Numbered from the stretch's first letter, positions 19,106-27,551 are shown. The stretch: DNA of 41,327 nt from an uncultured Bdellovibrio sp. (GCF_946478835.1 NZ_CAMLDV010000012.1:1-41327), one strand, 5' to 3'. The notes: a model not told the origin generated them from the letters alone. Translations and numbers: made by a program.

Positions 19106-19439
19106 AAAGTTGATCTCCTACGCTGACATTCAATCTGCTGATCGATCCAGAAGACATTTCAATCACGGAAGCAGCTCCCCATACAGGAAGAACCAATCGC
19201 CAAGGGCGCACGTCCTGATAAACGGCTTTCACCTTGAGGTTTTTATCTACAAACACACAATCAATTGGAAATTTCATAAAAAACGTATGAATGCTATTGC
19301 AATGGTGAATCCACAACGCCTCGTTACTGGCAAGAGACTTTCTTCCCAATAAACCTTTGCCGCGAGTCCAGAAAGTTTTTGCCACTTCCAACTGCGGTAC
19401 CAAAGTTTGATTTGTTGTTTTACTCATCAATGCTGTCAT
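19092..19439 (-). CDS. DUF192 family protein
   Basis: 115 residues. The DUF192 hallmarks are present: T-F-W-T-R-G-K-G-L-L-G-R near residue 22, the F-M-K-F-P-I-D-C-V-F-V-D core, and a closing V-I-E-M-S-S-G-S-I stretch. The family is small, beta-rich and of unknown biochemical role. Here it has no signal peptide, unlike many exported members. It lies between tadC and the FHA genes, overlapping tadC by one base and the next gene by 14 bp. This places it firmly in the same operon and suggests a role in the same assembly. Confidence 0.85.
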   Translation of the reverse strand: MTALMSKTTNQTLVPQLEVAKTFWTRGKGLLGRKSLASNEALWIHHCNSIHTFFMKFPIDCVFVDKNLKVKAVYQDVRPWRLVLPVWGAASVIEMSSGSISRLNVSVGDQLYVGA

Positions 19440-20347
19440 TACTTTTTCCCATACATGAAGGACACGGCCACCGGTCCAAACACGATAATAAAAACGGCTG
19501 GTAAAATAAAAATCATCAACGGAATCAAAATTGTTTGCGATGCTTTCGCACCGGCCTTTTCCGCACGTACGAATCTTTCCAAACGCATTTGCACGGATTG
19601 ATCTTTCAAAACTTGCGAAATACTCGCACCCGTTGCTTCCGCATCAACGAGCACGGCCACAAAGCTCGTCATCTCGTTCATATCCAAACGCTCAGCCATG
19701 TCTTTTAATGCCTGCGCTTTGGAAGCACCGATTTTGATGTCTTTTAAAACGGTTCCCAACTCATCCGCCAAGACACTGTCCGTGCCTTGTGCTTTATCCA
19801 CAATCTTTTGAATCGCCGAGAAAAAGTCCAAACCGGCTTCCACTGACAATGCCAAAAGATCGATAAAGAACGGCAAATCTGTTCTCACAGAAAGTTCACG
19901 ACGTTTCTTTTCACCTTTGGCGTGAATTTGCGGAAGATAAAATCCAATCAATCCCATTCCCAGAACCATCAACGTCGGAAGTCCCAACTGCAAAGAGAAG
20001 TTCATGATGAGTAAGAAGATCGGGAACATCACGCCCCACAGAAGTTGCAAACCGATGAACTCATCTTCATTCAACTCTTGGGAAAGGCCGGAAGTTAAAA
20101 TATATTTGCGCACACGTTTACGATAACCTTCACTGCGAATTCTTAAAGCGTGCTGCAAAGTGAATTGATGCACCAACGGACGAGAGAAATTGATCACGGC
20201 ATTTTTAGATTTCACAGGCTCATCATTGTTCGCCCATGAAAGTTGTTGTTTGTCCGCATTACTCGCAAAGATGGAATTTACGAATAGGAATACCGCCACT
20301 CCTGCGAGTAGCAGTCCAAGAATCAGCATTAATTCTGCGCTTCCCAT
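19439..20347 (-). CDS. tadC: TadC-like type II secretion F-family membrane protein
   Basis: 302 residues from the chosen start. A signal-anchor helix at about 5-25 is followed by a cytoplasmic stretch, two helices (about 95-140), a conserved cytoplasmic T2SSF domain (about 155-265) and a final helix (about 270-293). Features that fit TadC are L-S-V-E-A-G-L-D-F, then A-T-G-A-S-I-S-Q-V-L, then M-R-L-E-R-F-V-R-A-E-K-A-G. In Tad systems TadB and TadC form the inner-membrane platform for pilus assembly. An earlier ATG at 20374 is possible, but GAGG with a five-base spacer favours 20347. No tadA, tadB, rcpA or flp gene is in the window. The gene starts 29 bp from maf and is divergent from it. Confidence 0.88.
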   Translation of the reverse strand: MGSAELMLILGLLLAGVAVFLFVNSIFASNADKQQLSWANNDEPVKSKNAVINFSRPLVHQFTLQHALRIRSEGYRKRVRKYILTSGLSQELNEDEFIGLQLLWGVMFPIFLLIMNFSLQLGLPTLMVLGMGLIGFYLPQIHAKGEKKRRELSVRTDLPFFIDLLALSVEAGLDFFSAIQKIVDKAQGTDSVLADELGTVLKDIKIGASKAQALKDMAERLDMNEMTSFVAVLVDAEATGASISQVLKDQSVQMRLERFVRAEKAGAKASQTILIPLMIFILPAVFIIVFGPVAVSFMYGKK

Positions 20348-20376
20348 TTTCGCCTCTTTGTGTTCAAGTACCATTC

Positions 20377-20958
20377 ATGACACCACTTGTTTTGGCATCA
20401 GAATCGCCACGTCGCCGTGCCCTTCTTAAAGAAGCGGGTTTTAACTTTGACGTGGTTCCAGTTAAAGTATCGGAAATTCCTAACAAAAACCTGAATGTAA
20501 ACGATCAGATTTTAGATATTGCTAGACGTAAAGCCAGAGAGGCTTTTCGGGTACTAAAGTCTGGTAGAACGAGCTCTTTCACAGTGCTAGCGGCAGACAC
20601 GGAGGTGATCTTTGGCGGGGGGCCACTCGGAAAACCGCAAGATCGTGACGATGCCTATCGAATTTTACGACTATTGTCGGGGCACTTTCACGAAGTCATC
20701 ACTGCCGTTTGCATTATCGATAGCGAAACTCAGAAAGAGCTGTCTCAATTTGAGATCACACAAATCTATTTCAAAAATCTGACGGACGAAGAAATCTGGA
20801 CCTACATTGATACCGGTGAACCGATGGACAAAGCGGGTGCTTACGGAATTCAAGGCGGCGGAGGAAAATTCGTCGATCGTATTGAGGGACCTTTTGATAA
20901 TGTTGTGGGTCTACCAATCGATTTGGTTCGCAAAATGCTTTCTGAAATCTCAAAGTGA
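20377..20958 (+). CDS. maf: Maf family nucleotide pyrophosphatase
   Basis: 193 residues, the usual Maf length. Family motifs are all present: LASESPRRRALL at the start, LAADTEV with the catalytic aspartate, G-K-P with the D-A-Y-R-I-L-R-L-L-S-G helix, and the late block TGEPMDKAGAYGIQG followed by N-V-V-G-L-P. Maf proteins hydrolyse non-canonical or canonical nucleoside triphosphates to monophosphates and affect septum formation in some bacteria. The reading frame is open further upstream, but homology begins at this ATG. No good Shine-Dalgarno sequence precedes it. The promoter must lie inside the divergent tadC gene. Confidence 0.93.
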   Translation: MTPLVLASESPRRRALLKEAGFNFDVVPVKVSEIPNKNLNVNDQILDIARRKAREAFRVLKSGRTSSFTVLAADTEVIFGGGPLGKPQDRDDAYRILRLLSGHFHEVITAVCIIDSETQKELSQFEITQIYFKNLTDEEIWTYIDTGEPMDKAGAYGIQGGGGKFVDRIEGPFDNVVGLPIDLVRKMLSEISK

Positions 20959-21042
20959 GAACGCGTTCACTAAGTCCCTATCATTTCTGTAAGATTTTAT
21001 AAAACCATGAACAAGTTTATACATTAGTCCGATAAGAGAAAC

Positions 21043-23031
21043 ATGAACGTTTCTCGGACTATGGCAAGTATTCTTCTTTTTGGCCATACCCTGCTCCTCA
21101 CAGGATGCGGATCGGTGACGGCTACTTTTTTTGGTTCCACCGAAAAAGAGTCGCCGAGTATTCAGGCTCCGCATTTCGAAATTCCTTTAGGTGATTTGAA
21201 TTTAGCTCTGACAAAAACTCTCGGCAAAAACAAATGGATTCGCGTTGATAACTTCACGGTGGCAGCCTCTTATCACAGCTTCAACTTCGACGATCAAAAT
21301 CAACTGCACTATGCAAATATGGACGGCATTGATGTTTACGACACTCAAGGAACGGGTCTTTCCCATATTCCTTTTTCTCCCACCATCCTTTACTGCATTC
21401 AAGGATTGGCTCAGGTTGGACGAAGCTCCAACGGAGATTACTTTTTGTTGTCGATGTCAAACCCCACGTGCGATGGGCAAATTTATAAAATTTCCGCCGA
21501 TGGCTTCATTCAGCAAGCCATCATCTCGAGCACCTCTCCCCATCCTCTTCCGCCCGCCGCTTCCAATGATGTTTTGATTGTTAAAAAGTCAGATCACAGC
21601 GAAGAAATTCACATCCCCGCAAATTATTTATCCGGCGGAACCTCGGGCACAAATTTAAACAATGAAATGCTGGTCTATGACTTAAACGGAACTTATTTAA
21701 AATCCTACGGTCTTGCGCAGAATCACGTTTACTCTTTTCTGGCGCAATCACCCGTTACAAAAGATATCTACGCAGGCTCCTACCAAGATGATCTTCATAT
21801 TTTCCACTTTGATGAAAACGGCAACTACATCGACACACTCACGTTTCCCTCTGTCACTCGTATCGGCGGTTTGAATTTTGATTCCACAGGACGACTGTAT
21901 ATCACCGATCTTGGAGACTTCGTTTCAACAGGCGGCGGCCCCACAGTCGGAGTGCATGTTTTCTCTTCTCCCAATGGTTCCGTGGTTCGCCAAGTTTTAA
22001 CTTCGATCGCTCATCCTATCCATTATAGTAATAATGTGGAGGTCAGTTCTGACGGAACTCTTTTAGATCTCTACAATAACTACACTCGCGTTCGCGAAAG
22101 ATATATTTTTAACGGAACTTCTTATGTGTATTCGGAAAATCTTTCTTCTCAAAGCTCCGCACCCGGAGAGTTTAATTTAAGTACAAATTCTGCCGCCGGA
22201 GTTCTACTTACTGACGAACTGGAGAATATCTATATCAACGATGGCGGCAACCGTCGGATACAGGTCTTTTCTGCAGACGGAACATCTCTTCTCCAAAATT
22301 TTTCAATTGCTCATCCAGATATCACGCCTGCATTCGGAACGGCTGCGACTCTAACGTCTCAAGGGCAAATCATGAATATCGGTTGGAAACAAAATGCTTT
22401 TGACGATTACACTCTCACGCTGCAGGGTTTTAGTAAAACAGGCACGCCTTCCGCCTCTGTCAGTCTGCATTGGCCCTATCGAATGCATGCTGTCTTTATC
22501 GGAATTGACAATAAAGATGTGCTTTGGTTTAAAGCGGGAGATTATGATCCGGTCACCTTTGCCAATTCATCTTATTTAGTTGGCGTCAGTCTTTCTGGAG
22601 TGGTCACACGAACTATTGATTTCACGGACCCGCTCCCTGTTTTCGGAGTCTCCGGAGCAGGATATTTCAAAGTTATCGGTTCTTATTTATATTTTTTAGA
22701 TACATCAACATATTCAACACTCCGGTACGACTTTAACGGCAACACGGTAACACTTATGACGATGAGCGACTACTCTAGCGGCGGAGTTTATCTTCTTATC
22801 CCTGAAAACATGCAAATGCTCTCTAACGGAAAGTTCCTCGCAACTGCTCTGACTCTCACGGCCATGATGACCGCAGAATACAAATTAGTGATTATCGATC
22901 CAGAGACCTTTAAAATCACCACGCGCATCAGCCTTCCTTCGGATCTCACTCCGTCCCAGATAGTTTGGACCTCACACGGAATCTATGGATCAGGTTCTTT
23001 CGACCGTATTTTTCATTTCAATTTTTATTGA
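21043..23031 (+). CDS. Large lipoprotein with NHL/beta-propeller-like repeats
   Basis: 662 residues. A clear lipobox LLTGC places the lipidated Cys at residue 22. The rest is beta-rich, with repeated blocks of the form hydrophobic strand, D-x-x-G-x, hydrophobic strand. One segment (N-I-Y-I-N-D-G-G-N-R-R-I-Q-V-F) is a good match to an NHL propeller blade. Others, such as G-R-L-Y-I-T-D-L-G-D, are looser. It is probably a surface or periplasmic propeller for protein or sugar binding. No catalytic motif is visible. A second ATG at 21061 is possible but has no better ribosome site. The 84-bp gap after maf shows no clear promoter. Confidence 0.8.
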   Translation: MNVSRTMASILLFGHTLLLTGCGSVTATFFGSTEKESPSIQAPHFEIPLGDLNLALTKTLGKNKWIRVDNFTVAASYHSFNFDDQNQLHYANMDGIDVYDTQGTGLSHIPFSPTILYCIQGLAQVGRSSNGDYFLLSMSNPTCDGQIYKISADGFIQQAIISSTSPHPLPPAASNDVLIVKKSDHSEEIHIPANYLSGGTSGTNLNNEMLVYDLNGTYLKSYGLAQNHVYSFLAQSPVTKDIYAGSYQDDLHIFHFDENGNYIDTLTFPSVTRIGGLNFDSTGRLYITDLGDFVSTGGGPTVGVHVFSSPNGSVVRQVLTSIAHPIHYSNNVEVSSDGTLLDLYNNYTRVRERYIFNGTSYVYSENLSSQSSAPGEFNLSTNSAAGVLLTDELENIYINDGGNRRIQVFSADGTSLLQNFSIAHPDITPAFGTAATLTSQGQIMNIGWKQNAFDDYTLTLQGFSKTGTPSASVSLHWPYRMHAVFIGIDNKDVLWFKAGDYDPVTFANSSYLVGVSLSGVVTRTIDFTDPLPVFGVSGAGYFKVIGSYLYFLDTSTYSTLRYDFNGNTVTLMTMSDYSSGGVYLLIPENMQMLSNGKFLATALTLTAMMTAEYKLVIIDPETFKITTRISLPSDLTPSQIVWTSHGIYGSGSFDRIFHFNFY

Positions 23032-23057
23032 TGACAAGCCCTTGAAGGTCCACTAAA

Positions 23058-23077
23058 CCCCAGAATCACTCCTGGGG
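23058..23077 (+). promoter_or_regulatory. Hairpin over the ribosome site of the protease gene
   Basis: CCCCAG pairs with CTGGGG around an eight-base loop, six bases before the GTG start. The G-rich right arm is the only Shine-Dalgarno candidate for this start, so the hairpin could be a terminator remnant or could limit translation. Confidence 0.45.
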
Positions 23078-23083
23078 GTCCCC

Positions 23084-23923
23084 GTGAATAAAATCAGTCT
23101 TCTATTAACAGTTTTATTGTTTGTTTCAGCTTGCGCAAAAAATGAAACTGGAAATTTGAATATTTCTGAAAGCAACAGCGCCATCATTGGCGGAACCGCC
23201 GCAACCGTGAAAGACTTGGTAACTCACTCCACGGTTTCTTTTTTGATGGAGTACCAAGGAAAACCTCTTTCCCTTTGCACGGGAACTTTGATTTCTAAAA
23301 ACATGGTGTTAACTGCGACTCACTGTCTGGAAAACTTAGGCGAAGGTATTATGGCTGTGTACATCGGCGAAAAACTTCCGGAGGTTTTCGATCGCAGCAA
23401 ATTGCTGAAAGTTGCAGGCTGGGTCACTCATCCTCGTTACAAATTGATTGAAGATCAAAACAACGTTCCCGTTACGGGTGTGAATGATGTCGCGGTTCTT
23501 CGCCTTGCTGATGAAGCTCCGGCCTCGGCAATTCCAGTTCCCATTCTTGATCCCAAGACAAATCTTCAAGACGGTCAGTCTTTGTTGCTGGCAGGTTATG
23601 GTTTAGAAAATGAACTTAATGTGCCGGTGTATGCCACTGGTTTAAATTACGTTCACGTGCCTTTGGCAAAAATCGTGGATGCGATTTTAGTGACGGATCA
23701 AACAAACAATCAAGGCGCTTGCAGTGGGGACTCTGGAGGTCCGGCTTTTATTGAAACTGCCAAAGGACTTGTTGTGGTCGGCATCACTCGCGGACCGCAC
23801 GATCAAGCTCAGGACTGCCGTCACTATGGCGAGTACACTTACGCTTCGAAATTTAAATCTTTTATTTTAAAAGCCACAGCACAGCTTAAAGGCGAAGCAC
23901 CAAAATTCGTGACCCTGAAATAA
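23084..23923 (+). CDS. Trypsin-like (S1) serine protease lipoprotein
   Basis: 279 residues. A lipobox VSAC gives lipidated Cys17. A mature-like IIGG motif at 34-37 begins the S1 fold. The catalytic triad is intact: His80 in LTATHC, Asp135 in NDVAVLRL and Ser217 in GDSGGP. Four cysteines in the protease domain (Cys65, Cys81, Cys213 and a late one in D-C-R) sit where trypsin disulfides usually form. It should act as a secreted or outer-membrane-anchored endopeptidase. There is only a short spacer between the lipidated Cys and IIGG, so activation would release it from the anchor. The start is GTG. S1 proteases are abundant in predatory bacteria, which fits the proposed host. Confidence 0.92.
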   Translation: MNKISLLLTVLLFVSACAKNETGNLNISESNSAIIGGTAATVKDLVTHSTVSFLMEYQGKPLSLCTGTLISKNMVLTATHCLENLGEGIMAVYIGEKLPEVFDRSKLLKVAGWVTHPRYKLIEDQNNVPVTGVNDVAVLRLADEAPASAIPVPILDPKTNLQDGQSLLLAGYGLENELNVPVYATGLNYVHVPLAKIVDAILVTDQTNNQGACSGDSGGPAFIETAKGLVVVGITRGPHDQAQDCRHYGEYTYASKFKSFILKATAQLKGEAPKFVTLK

Positions 23924-23944
23924 GGGTCATGTTAGATTCGACAC

Positions 23945-24604
23945 ATGAATCTGCAAACACTCGCACAAGAATGTGCTCCCGCAAAAATTCTTGCGGTCTC
24001 AAAGCTTCAACCTGAATCCAAAATCCGCGCACTCTACCATGAGGGCCAAAGACTTTTTGGAGAAAACTACGTTCAAGAAGCTTTGGAGAAAATAGATCAC
24101 CTGCAAGATCTTGTGGATATCCAGTGGCACTTGATTGGCAGTTTACAAAAAAACAAAGCCAAACTTGTTGTTGGGAAGTTCGTCCTGATTCACTCTGTGG
24201 ATTCCCTGGCGCTTGCGGAAACATTGAGCCGCCAATGTGAAAATAAAAACGTCACACAGAATATTTTGATTCAGGTCAATCTGGCGGAAGAAGAAACCAA
24301 AGGCGGTTTTGACAAAGAAAGCCTGCTTAAGTCTTGGCAAACTCTCGCGGAACTTCCTCGTTTAAATATAATGGGTCTGATGACGATGCCTCCATTAACC
24401 GAAACAGGGGCGGAAGTGCGTCTTTATTTTAGAGAGCTCCGTCAATTGCTGACCGAACTTCGCTCTAAGACTGATTTAAAGCGCCATCCGCTCACGGAGC
24501 TGTCAATGGGCACAAGTCATGATTTTAAAGTGGCCGTGGAAGAAGGTGCAACCATTGTGCGTCTTGGGACTATTTTATTTGGCGAACGCCCCGCCAAACT
24601 GTAA
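23945..24604 (+). CDS. yggS: YggS/PLPBP pyridoxal-phosphate homeostasis protein
   Basis: 219 residues. Motifs of the PLP-binding TIM-barrel family are present: LAVSK with the PLP lysine at Lys20, F-G-E-N-Y-V-Q-E-A, W-H-L-I-G-S-L-Q-K-N-K, then MGLMTMPP and L-S-M-G-T-S-H-D-F with the final R-L-G-T-I-L-F-G. The protein binds PLP without known catalysis and keeps PLP and amino-acid pools balanced. The N-terminal helix is shorter than in E. coli YggS. It heads a plus-strand run yggS-proC-divIVA-yggU. This resembles the ylm/divIVA gene neighbourhood of Gram-positive bacteria, where the yggS homologue is ylmE. Confidence 0.95.
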   Translation: MNLQTLAQECAPAKILAVSKLQPESKIRALYHEGQRLFGENYVQEALEKIDHLQDLVDIQWHLIGSLQKNKAKLVVGKFVLIHSVDSLALAETLSRQCENKNVTQNILIQVNLAEEETKGGFDKESLLKSWQTLAELPRLNIMGLMTMPPLTETGAEVRLYFRELRQLLTELRSKTDLKRHPLTELSMGTSHDFKVAVEEGATIVRLGTILFGERPAKL

Positions 24605-24649
24605 GATAAAACCAAGTACATGACGTACTTGTAGTGCGTTCGGAGAATT

Positions 24650-25477
24650 ATGAACCCATTGTTGAAAACGCAAAAAATCGGTTTTTTGGGTGCGGGCAAC
24701 ATGGCCCAAGCCATGATCAGAGGCCTTATCGAAGGCGGCATTCCAGCTAAAAATATCTTCGCGACAAATCGCTCTGAAGGAAAACTGCAAAGACTGGCAG
24801 AGACTTTTAAAATCAATCCAGAGTCTAGCAATGAAGAATTGATCGACAAATGTGACATCATCATTTTGGCAGTGAAACCTCAGGATTTGCTCAATGCTCT
24901 TGAGCCTGTGACACGCGCCTTTGACGCCAATAAAATTGTCATCAGTGTTGCTGCAGGTATTCGCATGGAAAAATTAGAGCGCTATATTCAAGGTGCTCGC
25001 CTTTCCCGTGTCATGCCCAACACCCCGTCCTTAATTGGGCGCGGAGTGATCGGATATCTTTTAAATGACGATGATGATGGCGCTTTAGAAAGCACAGTGG
25101 AAGATCTGTTTGCTCCTCTGGGAAGAGTCATTAAAGTTCACGATGAAGATCAGTTTGAAGCTTTGATGGTGTCTTGCTCTAGCGGTACAGGCTTCGTCTT
25201 TGAGATGATGATGTACTGGCAGGACTGGATTGAAGAACATGGATTTTCTGTTGAAGAAGCCCGCATGATGACGATTGAAACATTTGTCGGCGCTTCTTTG
25301 TTAGCCGCCCAGGCCCGCGAAGGAGTTGAAGACCTGCAAGCTCGCGTCACGTCTAAAAAAGGTGTCACGGCAGCTGGACTTCAGTCCATGCGCGAACTGG
25401 AAATTGAGCGCGCTCTTCGCATTAGCTTTGAAAAGGCTGCGATGAGAAACAAAGAAATGGCCCGGGAAATCAAATAA
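24650..25477 (+). CDS. proC: Pyrroline-5-carboxylate reductase
   Basis: 275 residues, the normal size. The NAD(P)-binding GAGNMAQAM is near the N-terminus. I-I-L-A-V-K-P-Q and S-V-A-A-G-I follow, then R-V-M-P-N-T-P. The C-terminal dimer domain has the R-V-T-S-x-x-G-V-T-A-A-G-L signature. It catalyses the last step of proline synthesis, reducing pyrroline-5-carboxylate to proline with NAD(P)H. GGAG lies six bases before the ATG. It sits between yggS and divIVA, as in many divIVA neighbourhoods. Confidence 0.96.
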   Translation: MNPLLKTQKIGFLGAGNMAQAMIRGLIEGGIPAKNIFATNRSEGKLQRLAETFKINPESSNEELIDKCDIIILAVKPQDLLNALEPVTRAFDANKIVISVAAGIRMEKLERYIQGARLSRVMPNTPSLIGRGVIGYLLNDDDDGALESTVEDLFAPLGRVIKVHDEDQFEALMVSCSSGTGFVFEMMMYWQDWIEEHGFSVEEARMMTIETFVGASLLAAQAREGVEDLQARVTSKKGVTAAGLQSMRELEIERALRISFEKAAMRNKEMAREIK

Positions 25478-25538
25478 TCTTGCGCTGATACAGACTCGGC
25501 CTTTATCCTTAAGTCATTATTGTTCAAGGAGGAACAAG

Positions 25539-26087
25539 ATGAGAATTACTCCTATCGATATTGCTCACAAGTCTTTTGGTAAAAAGATGATGGGACTCGA
25601 TGCTGACGAGGTTATGGACTTCCTCCAGCAGATTGCCTCTCAAATGGAATCTTTGATCCAAGAAAGAAATTCTTTAAAGGAAGCCATCCGCGAAAAGGAA
25701 CTTTCTTTGATGGAATATAAAGAACGCGATCAGGTTCTAAAAGACACTATCGCAACGGCGACGCAAATGGCGGAACGCCTTCGTCAGGATGCAGACCGTG
25801 AAGCGAAGTTGATTATCGCCGATGCTCAGCAAAAAGCAGAGATCATCACTCGTGACTCTCGCGATTCACTGAAAAAAATGTATCAAGAAGTGACGGAGCT
25901 AAAACGTGCTCGCATGCAATTTGAAGCGAACTTGAAAGCCCTGGCGCAAGCTCATTTATCTTTGCTAGAGCAAGGTGAAAAGTACATGCCGCAAATGCAA
26001 CTTCCTGGTCACAACATCGTGAACGGAAATGGCAATGGCGCGACTCCGGCTCGCTCTTCAAACGTGTCTCCTCTTTCTGCAGAATAA
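25539..26087 (+). CDS. divIVA: DivIVA cell-pole/septum scaffold protein
   Basis: 182 residues. The N-terminal membrane-binding domain is recognisable: ITPIDIAHKSF followed by G-L-D-A-D-E-V-M-D-F-L, the DivIVA pattern. Almost all of residues 30-150 is coiled coil, with a central Ala/Arg/Asp-rich part. The tail is Asn/Gly-rich and flexible. DivIVA recognises negatively curved membrane and recruits partners to poles and division sites. It is typical of Gram-positives and rare in Gram-negatives outside Bdellovibrio-like groups, so it is a useful marker for the host. The Shine-Dalgarno AAGGAGG is strong. Confidence 0.93.
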   Translation: MRITPIDIAHKSFGKKMMGLDADEVMDFLQQIASQMESLIQERNSLKEAIREKELSLMEYKERDQVLKDTIATATQMAERLRQDADREAKLIIADAQQKAEIITRDSRDSLKKMYQEVTELKRARMQFEANLKALAQAHLSLLEQGEKYMPQMQLPGHNIVNGNGNGATPARSSNVSPLSAE

Positions 26088-26101
26088 TTGCTGAAAAGAC
26101 T

Positions 26102-26386
26102 ATGATTGAATCAATAAAAGGTGGAGTTCGGCTCCACCTTTTTATTCAGCCGAAATCCTCAAAAAACGAAGTTGTGGGCCCTCACAACGGTGAACTTAAA
26201 ATAAAAATCACCGCTCCCCCGATTGACGGCCGCGCCAACGAAGGCCTGATCGAATTCCTCTCTGATTATTTTGATATTCCTAAGCGCAGTGTCGTTTTGG
26301 TGAAAGGCGATACCGGTCGCCACAAAACGGTGGATCTTTTAGGCGTTGAAGAATCTCGAGCAAAAGAATTATTAAAGCTGACATAA
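26102..26386 (+). CDS. yggU: YggU/DUF167 family protein
   Basis: 94 residues. The DUF167 signature is intact: P-K-S-S-K-N-E-V-V-G, then ITAPPIDGRANEGLIEFL, then V-V-L-V-K-G-D-T-G-R-H-K. The family is small, conserved and of unknown function. It starts 14 bp after divIVA with no strong ribosome site of its own, which suggests coupling. The gene stops within a few bases of the converging gene's terminator hairpin. Confidence 0.93.
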   Translation: MIESIKGGVRLHLFIQPKSSKNEVVGPHNGELKIKITAPPIDGRANEGLIEFLSDYFDIPKRSVVLVKGDTGRHKTVDLLGVEESRAKELLKLT

Positions 26387-26410
26387 AAAAAGAGCCGCTT
26401 TATTAGCGGC
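26385..26410 (-). terminator. Intrinsic terminator of the outer-membrane-protein gene
   Basis: GCCGC (26394-26398) pairs with GCGGC (26406-26410), and seven T residues follow on the minus strand. The stop codon of the minus-strand gene lies in the loop. The opposite strand has only GTCTTTTCTT, so termination of yggU here would be weaker. Confidence 0.85.
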
Positions 26411-27551
26411 GTCTTTTCTTCTTATTCGATTTTAATTCCAACTGAAATTCAGTGTCGTCCAACTGCTGTTGCAGCTCTTGATCCTGCTGAATGCGCTGCT
26501 TTTTCGTGGGACGAGGTGTGAACAAGGTCTGATCAATTCCGTCATCCGTTTCTTCTTTAAACTGCTGAACTTTTTTATCCGAACTCATTTGGTTGTCGTA
26601 CATATTGGATCGATAGTTCGGAACCGGAGAATTGATCGGAGTATAAGCTTCTTCAGTTGTATAACCTTCCGTCATATCAAATGTGTAGCGAATAAATCCG
26701 CCTATATGAAATCCCGCCGCCGCATTTGAACCCATCAGTGTGGCGCCGCCGTTGGCTTGAATACTCCATTTGCGGTTAATCAACCATTTCGCATACAGCT
26801 GCGTATCCATTAACGCTGGGTTGGCTCCGTAAAATTTTAAAGATCCCGCGTTCACACCATTGATGTAAGAGGTGCGCGACAATGAATTTTTGTCTGTATC
26901 ATCCGAGACACTTTGATAACCGAAAAGTTCCGCCCCCAAACGAATGCGATCCATTTTTAACTGCGCGCCGACACCCCAAGGCATAAGGAAGGAGCGTCCT
27001 TCTGCACGATAGTTGAAGCCAAGCCAACCATAACCGCGAAAAGTGCCAAAATCTTTTTGCGCGATCACGCGCGAACGCACTTCAATAACGCCTTCGGAGT
27101 TCATCACCGTATCTGAAGTATTATCAATTTTTTCGAACGGAAACACGGCAATGACTTCCGGAATCAACTGAAACATCTCGTTGTAGATAAGAAAGTCAGC
27201 ACCCACAGCGCCTTCACTCAAAGTGCTGTTCGTTCTGGTCGCGATGGAGTCTTTGCTTTCTGCACTCGCGACATTTCCCCAACCAAATACAGACCAATTC
27301 TGACGAGGCATATAACGAGTCGCCAAAGTGACATCAATCAATTGATAGTGATTTCCATTAGGAAGGTTCTGGCTGCTTCCGCCAGATTCAGGATAATTGG
27401 CTTCCGTGCGAAAGAATTGAGAGCTGACTTCAAACTCCCAAGTGTCTCGCTTGTATTCCTTGTAGTTATCCAATGCCCAGACAGGGAGAGAAAAGAAAAA
27501 AAGTCCTGCAAAGGCGAACGTCAAACGCTGAAGATTATTTGCCATTTTCAT
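26403..27551 (-). CDS. Putative outer-membrane beta-barrel protein
   Basis: 382 residues. A signal peptide ends near V-W-A (residue 25). The mature region alternates hydrophobic and polar residues, with many aromatic strand ends (W-S-V-F-G-W-G, R-G-Y-G-W-L-G-F-N-Y, H-I-G-G-F-I-R-Y-T-F), as in outer-membrane barrels. The last 90 residues are different: charged, Gln-rich, probably coiled, and ending in a basic KKKRRR cluster. Such a tail would not fit inside a barrel and may lie in the periplasm. The start has AGGA with a five-base spacer. Only 23 bp separate it from the divergent MFS gene. Function unknown. Confidence 0.78.
   Translation of the reverse strand: MKMANNLQRLTFAFAGLFFFSLPVWALDNYKEYKRDTWEFEVSSQFFRTEANYPESGGSSQNLPNGNHYQLIDVTLATRYMPRQNWSVFGWGNVASAESKDSIATRTNSTLSEGAVGADFLIYNEMFQLIPEVIAVFPFEKIDNTSDTVMNSEGVIEVRSRVIAQKDFGTFRGYGWLGFNYRAEGRSFLMPWGVGAQLKMDRIRLGAELFGYQSVSDDTDKNSLSRTSYINGVNAGSLKFYGANPALMDTQLYAKWLINRKWSIQANGGATLMGSNAAAGFHIGGFIRYTFDMTEGYTTEEAYTPINSPVPNYRSNMYDNQMSSDKKVQQFKEETDDGIDQTLFTPRPTKKQRIQQDQELQQQLDDTEFQLELKSNKKKRRR

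Noticed and set aside
20236..20376. Upstream extension of maf by 47 codons
   Set aside because: The extension lies within tadC on the other strand and has no family similarity; Maf proteins begin at the later ATG.
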